Source: CAILZL01 sp035548495
GTDB lineage: Bacteria > Pseudomonadota > Gammaproteobacteria > Steroidobacterales > Steroidobacteraceae
Direction of reading: 5' to 3'
NCBI GenBank assembly: GCA_035548495.1
Contig: DASZSV010000005.1
Coordinates: forward strand, 1 to 64,000
DNA length: 64,000 nt
The notes beneath the pieces are model-generated. The model was not told the origin of the DNA, did not search any database, and was given only the letters and a program-made list of their open reading frames with translations. This document shows, piece by piece, positions 62,704 through 64,000 of the stretch; the first letter of the stretch is position 1, and every line of letters begins with the position of its first letter. Both the position numbers and the translations under genes were made by a program.

Positions 62704-63441
62704 CTAATGATTCGGTGCGGCCAGTGCCGCCTGCGGATAGGCATGCCTCAGCTTGCTCAATGCTGATGCCGCAGCTCCCCGATCGGCAAAAGGTCCTATG
62801 CGGACGCGGTACAAGGTCTTGCCGCCTACCCGGACGGGTACCAGATATGCTGAAAACCCATGTGACTTGGCACCGGAAGCGACTTCCCTTGCGGTCGATT
62901 CCGCCGCGAAACTACCCAGTTGCACGCTCCAGCCACTGGCCATGACGGGGCTCGCGGCAGGTGCAGGCTCGTGAACGGCACCATGAGGCTGGGTACTTGC
63001 CGCGGACCGTGTACTGGAATGAACACTGGAATGCGCCGCTCTGTCACCGGCAAGTACCGGTTGGCTGGCGCTGAATGACGGGGTGGATGAAGCTCTGGAT
63101 GAATTGAGCGCCGTGATTGACGAACTGCTGGAGTTCTGCGCCATGGGTGGCGGATTTGCCGGTGCCGCATCCACTCTGGTATCCGGAACCACGGGCATGG
63201 CCTGAGCTGGAACGCTGTCGGTTGGAACAACTGACTGTGGATGCTGTTGCAGCTCGATGCGATATGTCTTGATCTGTCCTGATTCGCTGGATGCATTGCT
63301 GCCGGAACCGCTCACTGGCAACTGGCTGGTACTGTCATCATGATGCGAACCTGTTCCGGAAAACATCTCCGGTACCATGATGGCCGCCACCGCAATCAGC
63401 ACTGCGGCACCGATCAAACGCTCTTTGAGTTGTCGCTCCAT
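62704..63441 (-). CDS. dedD: SPOR-domain cell-division protein (DedD-like)
   Basis: This 245-residue bitopic protein has a short cytoplasmic start, one helix (about 9-27, LIGAAVLIAVAAIMVPEMF), a long Ser/Ala/Pro-rich periplasmic linker (about 30-165) and a C-terminal SPOR domain (about 168-243, GWSVQLGSFAAESTAREVA ... YRVRIGPFADRGAA). SPOR domains bind denuded peptidoglycan at the division septum. It lies four bases after folC. Confidence 0.92.
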   Translation of the reverse strand: MERQLKERLIGAAVLIAVAAIMVPEMFSGTGSHHDDSTSQLPVSGSGSNASSESGQIKTYRIELQQHPQSVVPTDSVPAQAMPVVPDTRVDAAPANPPPMAQNSSSSSITALNSSRASSTPSFSASQPVLAGDRAAHSSVHSSTRSAASTQPHGAVHEPAPAASPVMASGWSVQLGSFAAESTAREVASGAKSHGFSAYLVPVRVGGKTLYRVRIGPFADRGAAASALSKLRHAYPQAALAAPNH

Positions 63442-63445
63442 GCCT

Positions 63446-64000
63446 TCAAGTATAAACGAGTTGCTGATTGACTCCGCGATATTGTTCGAGCCACGTCAAG
63501 GCCGGCCCCACCGTCATGAAAGAACCGCATACCAGCACCCTGTCGCCTGCATTCACATGCTGCATGGCGGTTTCACATGCCGCCGCCACATCGTTGACGG
63601 TTGCCAGTACCGTTGCACCACACTCCTGCAAACGTTCGCGCATGACCTGCGCAGGCAAGGCACGCGCTCCGGAAACACCAACAGCAATCCACGCATTCAC
63701 CACATCGTGCAGCACCTGAATTGTTCCGTGCACGTCTTTATCCGACAACATACCGACGATGGCAATCGTCCGGCGTGGTGATGTTGTGCGATTCCAGTCG
63801 CGAAGATGCTGCGCCAGAACGCTGGCTGACATCGGGTTATGCGCCACATCCAGAATCCATTCGACAACATCATTTTTTTGCAGGTTCTTGCTCTTGTGTT
63901 GCAACTCCATGCGCTGAAAACGTCCGGCCAGCTTGGCGCGCTTCAGACCCAGTTCGACGGCCATGCGATTGACTGGCAAACGCGATGCAAGCAATTGCAC
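63446..64000 (-). CDS. folC: Folylpolyglutamate/dihydrofolate synthase, C-terminal part
   Basis: The final 184 codons of a Mur-ligase-family enzyme; the 5' part lies beyond the right edge. WILDVAHNPMSASVLAQHL, AIVGMLSDKDVHG and VLVCGSFMTVGPAL are the conserved C-terminal-domain blocks of FolC, which makes dihydrofolate and adds glutamates to folates. It heads the folC-dedD-cvpA-purF cluster. Confidence 0.95.
   Translation of the reverse strand: MQLLASRLPVNRMAVELGLKRAKLAGRFQRMELQHKSKNLQKNDVVEWILDVAHNPMSASVLAQHLRDWNRTTSPRRTIAIVGMLSDKDVHGTIQVLHDVVNAWIAVGVSGARALPAQVMRERLQECGATVLATVNDVAAACETAMQHVNAGDRVLVCGSFMTVGPALTWLEQYRGVNQQLVYT

Overview
The window looks like about 64 kb of a gammaproteobacterial chromosome of moderate-to-high GC. 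The evidence for the lineage is the folC-dedD-cvpA-purF cluster, the queA/tgt/yajC/secD/secF block, lpxH, miaE, an xseB-ispA-dxs operon and tRNA genes with encoded CCA ends. I cannot name the genus. Most of the window is ordinary housekeeping sequence. There is no CRISPR array, transposase, integrase or rRNA operon.

Layout. (1) 1-9556: a divergent locus that stands out from the rest. On the minus strand, running off the left edge, is the start of a large repetitive protein with a LEPR-XLL-type motif (FESLEPRVLMSA) at residues 53-64. On the plus strand is a tightly packed five-gene operon: a TolC-like outer-membrane factor, a GAF-HlyD fusion, a PqqD-like/M50 protease/HlyD fusion, a SecA-like ATPase and a free HlyD-type adaptor. 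The operon has no ABC transporter or RND pump. I propose that it is an exporter, possibly also a processing machine, for the divergently encoded giant protein. This is the best candidate here for an undescribed system. (2) 9673-14380: PEP carboxylase, a FadR/GntR regulator and a CE2-like esterase. (3) 14650-21692: topoisomerase IV (parE-parC), a DUF389 membrane protein and a CPA1 antiporter. (4) 21876-26703: trehalose synthesis with otsB and a GH15 enzyme facing a membrane-anchored otsA. (5) 26882-29422: a rubrerythrin/Fe-S oxidoreductase/DUF3501 operon below a perfect 7-1-7 palindrome. (6) 29701-35170: xseB-ispA-dxs-folE2 and a Tat-type beta-glucosidase. (7) 35286-42869: two TerC-family proteins, then secF, secD, yajC, tgt and queA. 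(8) 43017-52873: tRNA-Leu, an RND pump and adaptor, a GH13 enzyme, an ABC-2 exporter, a lipoprotein and a small membrane protein. (9) 53086-57574: tRNA-Lys, -His, -Arg and -Pro with cysS and gltX. (10) 57681-64000: lpxH, miaE, a receiver-like/Ser-Thr kinase, purF, cvpA, dedD and the 3' part of folC.

Second-tier signals are a two-hairpin repeat family that directly trails three of the five tRNA genes in the same orientation, two half-tRNA relics flanking tRNA-Arg, a 149-bp inverted-repeat element between queA and tgt, and an OtsA carrying a two-transmembrane sensor-like N-terminus. Start codons were chosen from ribosome-binding sites, overlaps and family length. No database search was possible, so every family call rests on motif recognition.
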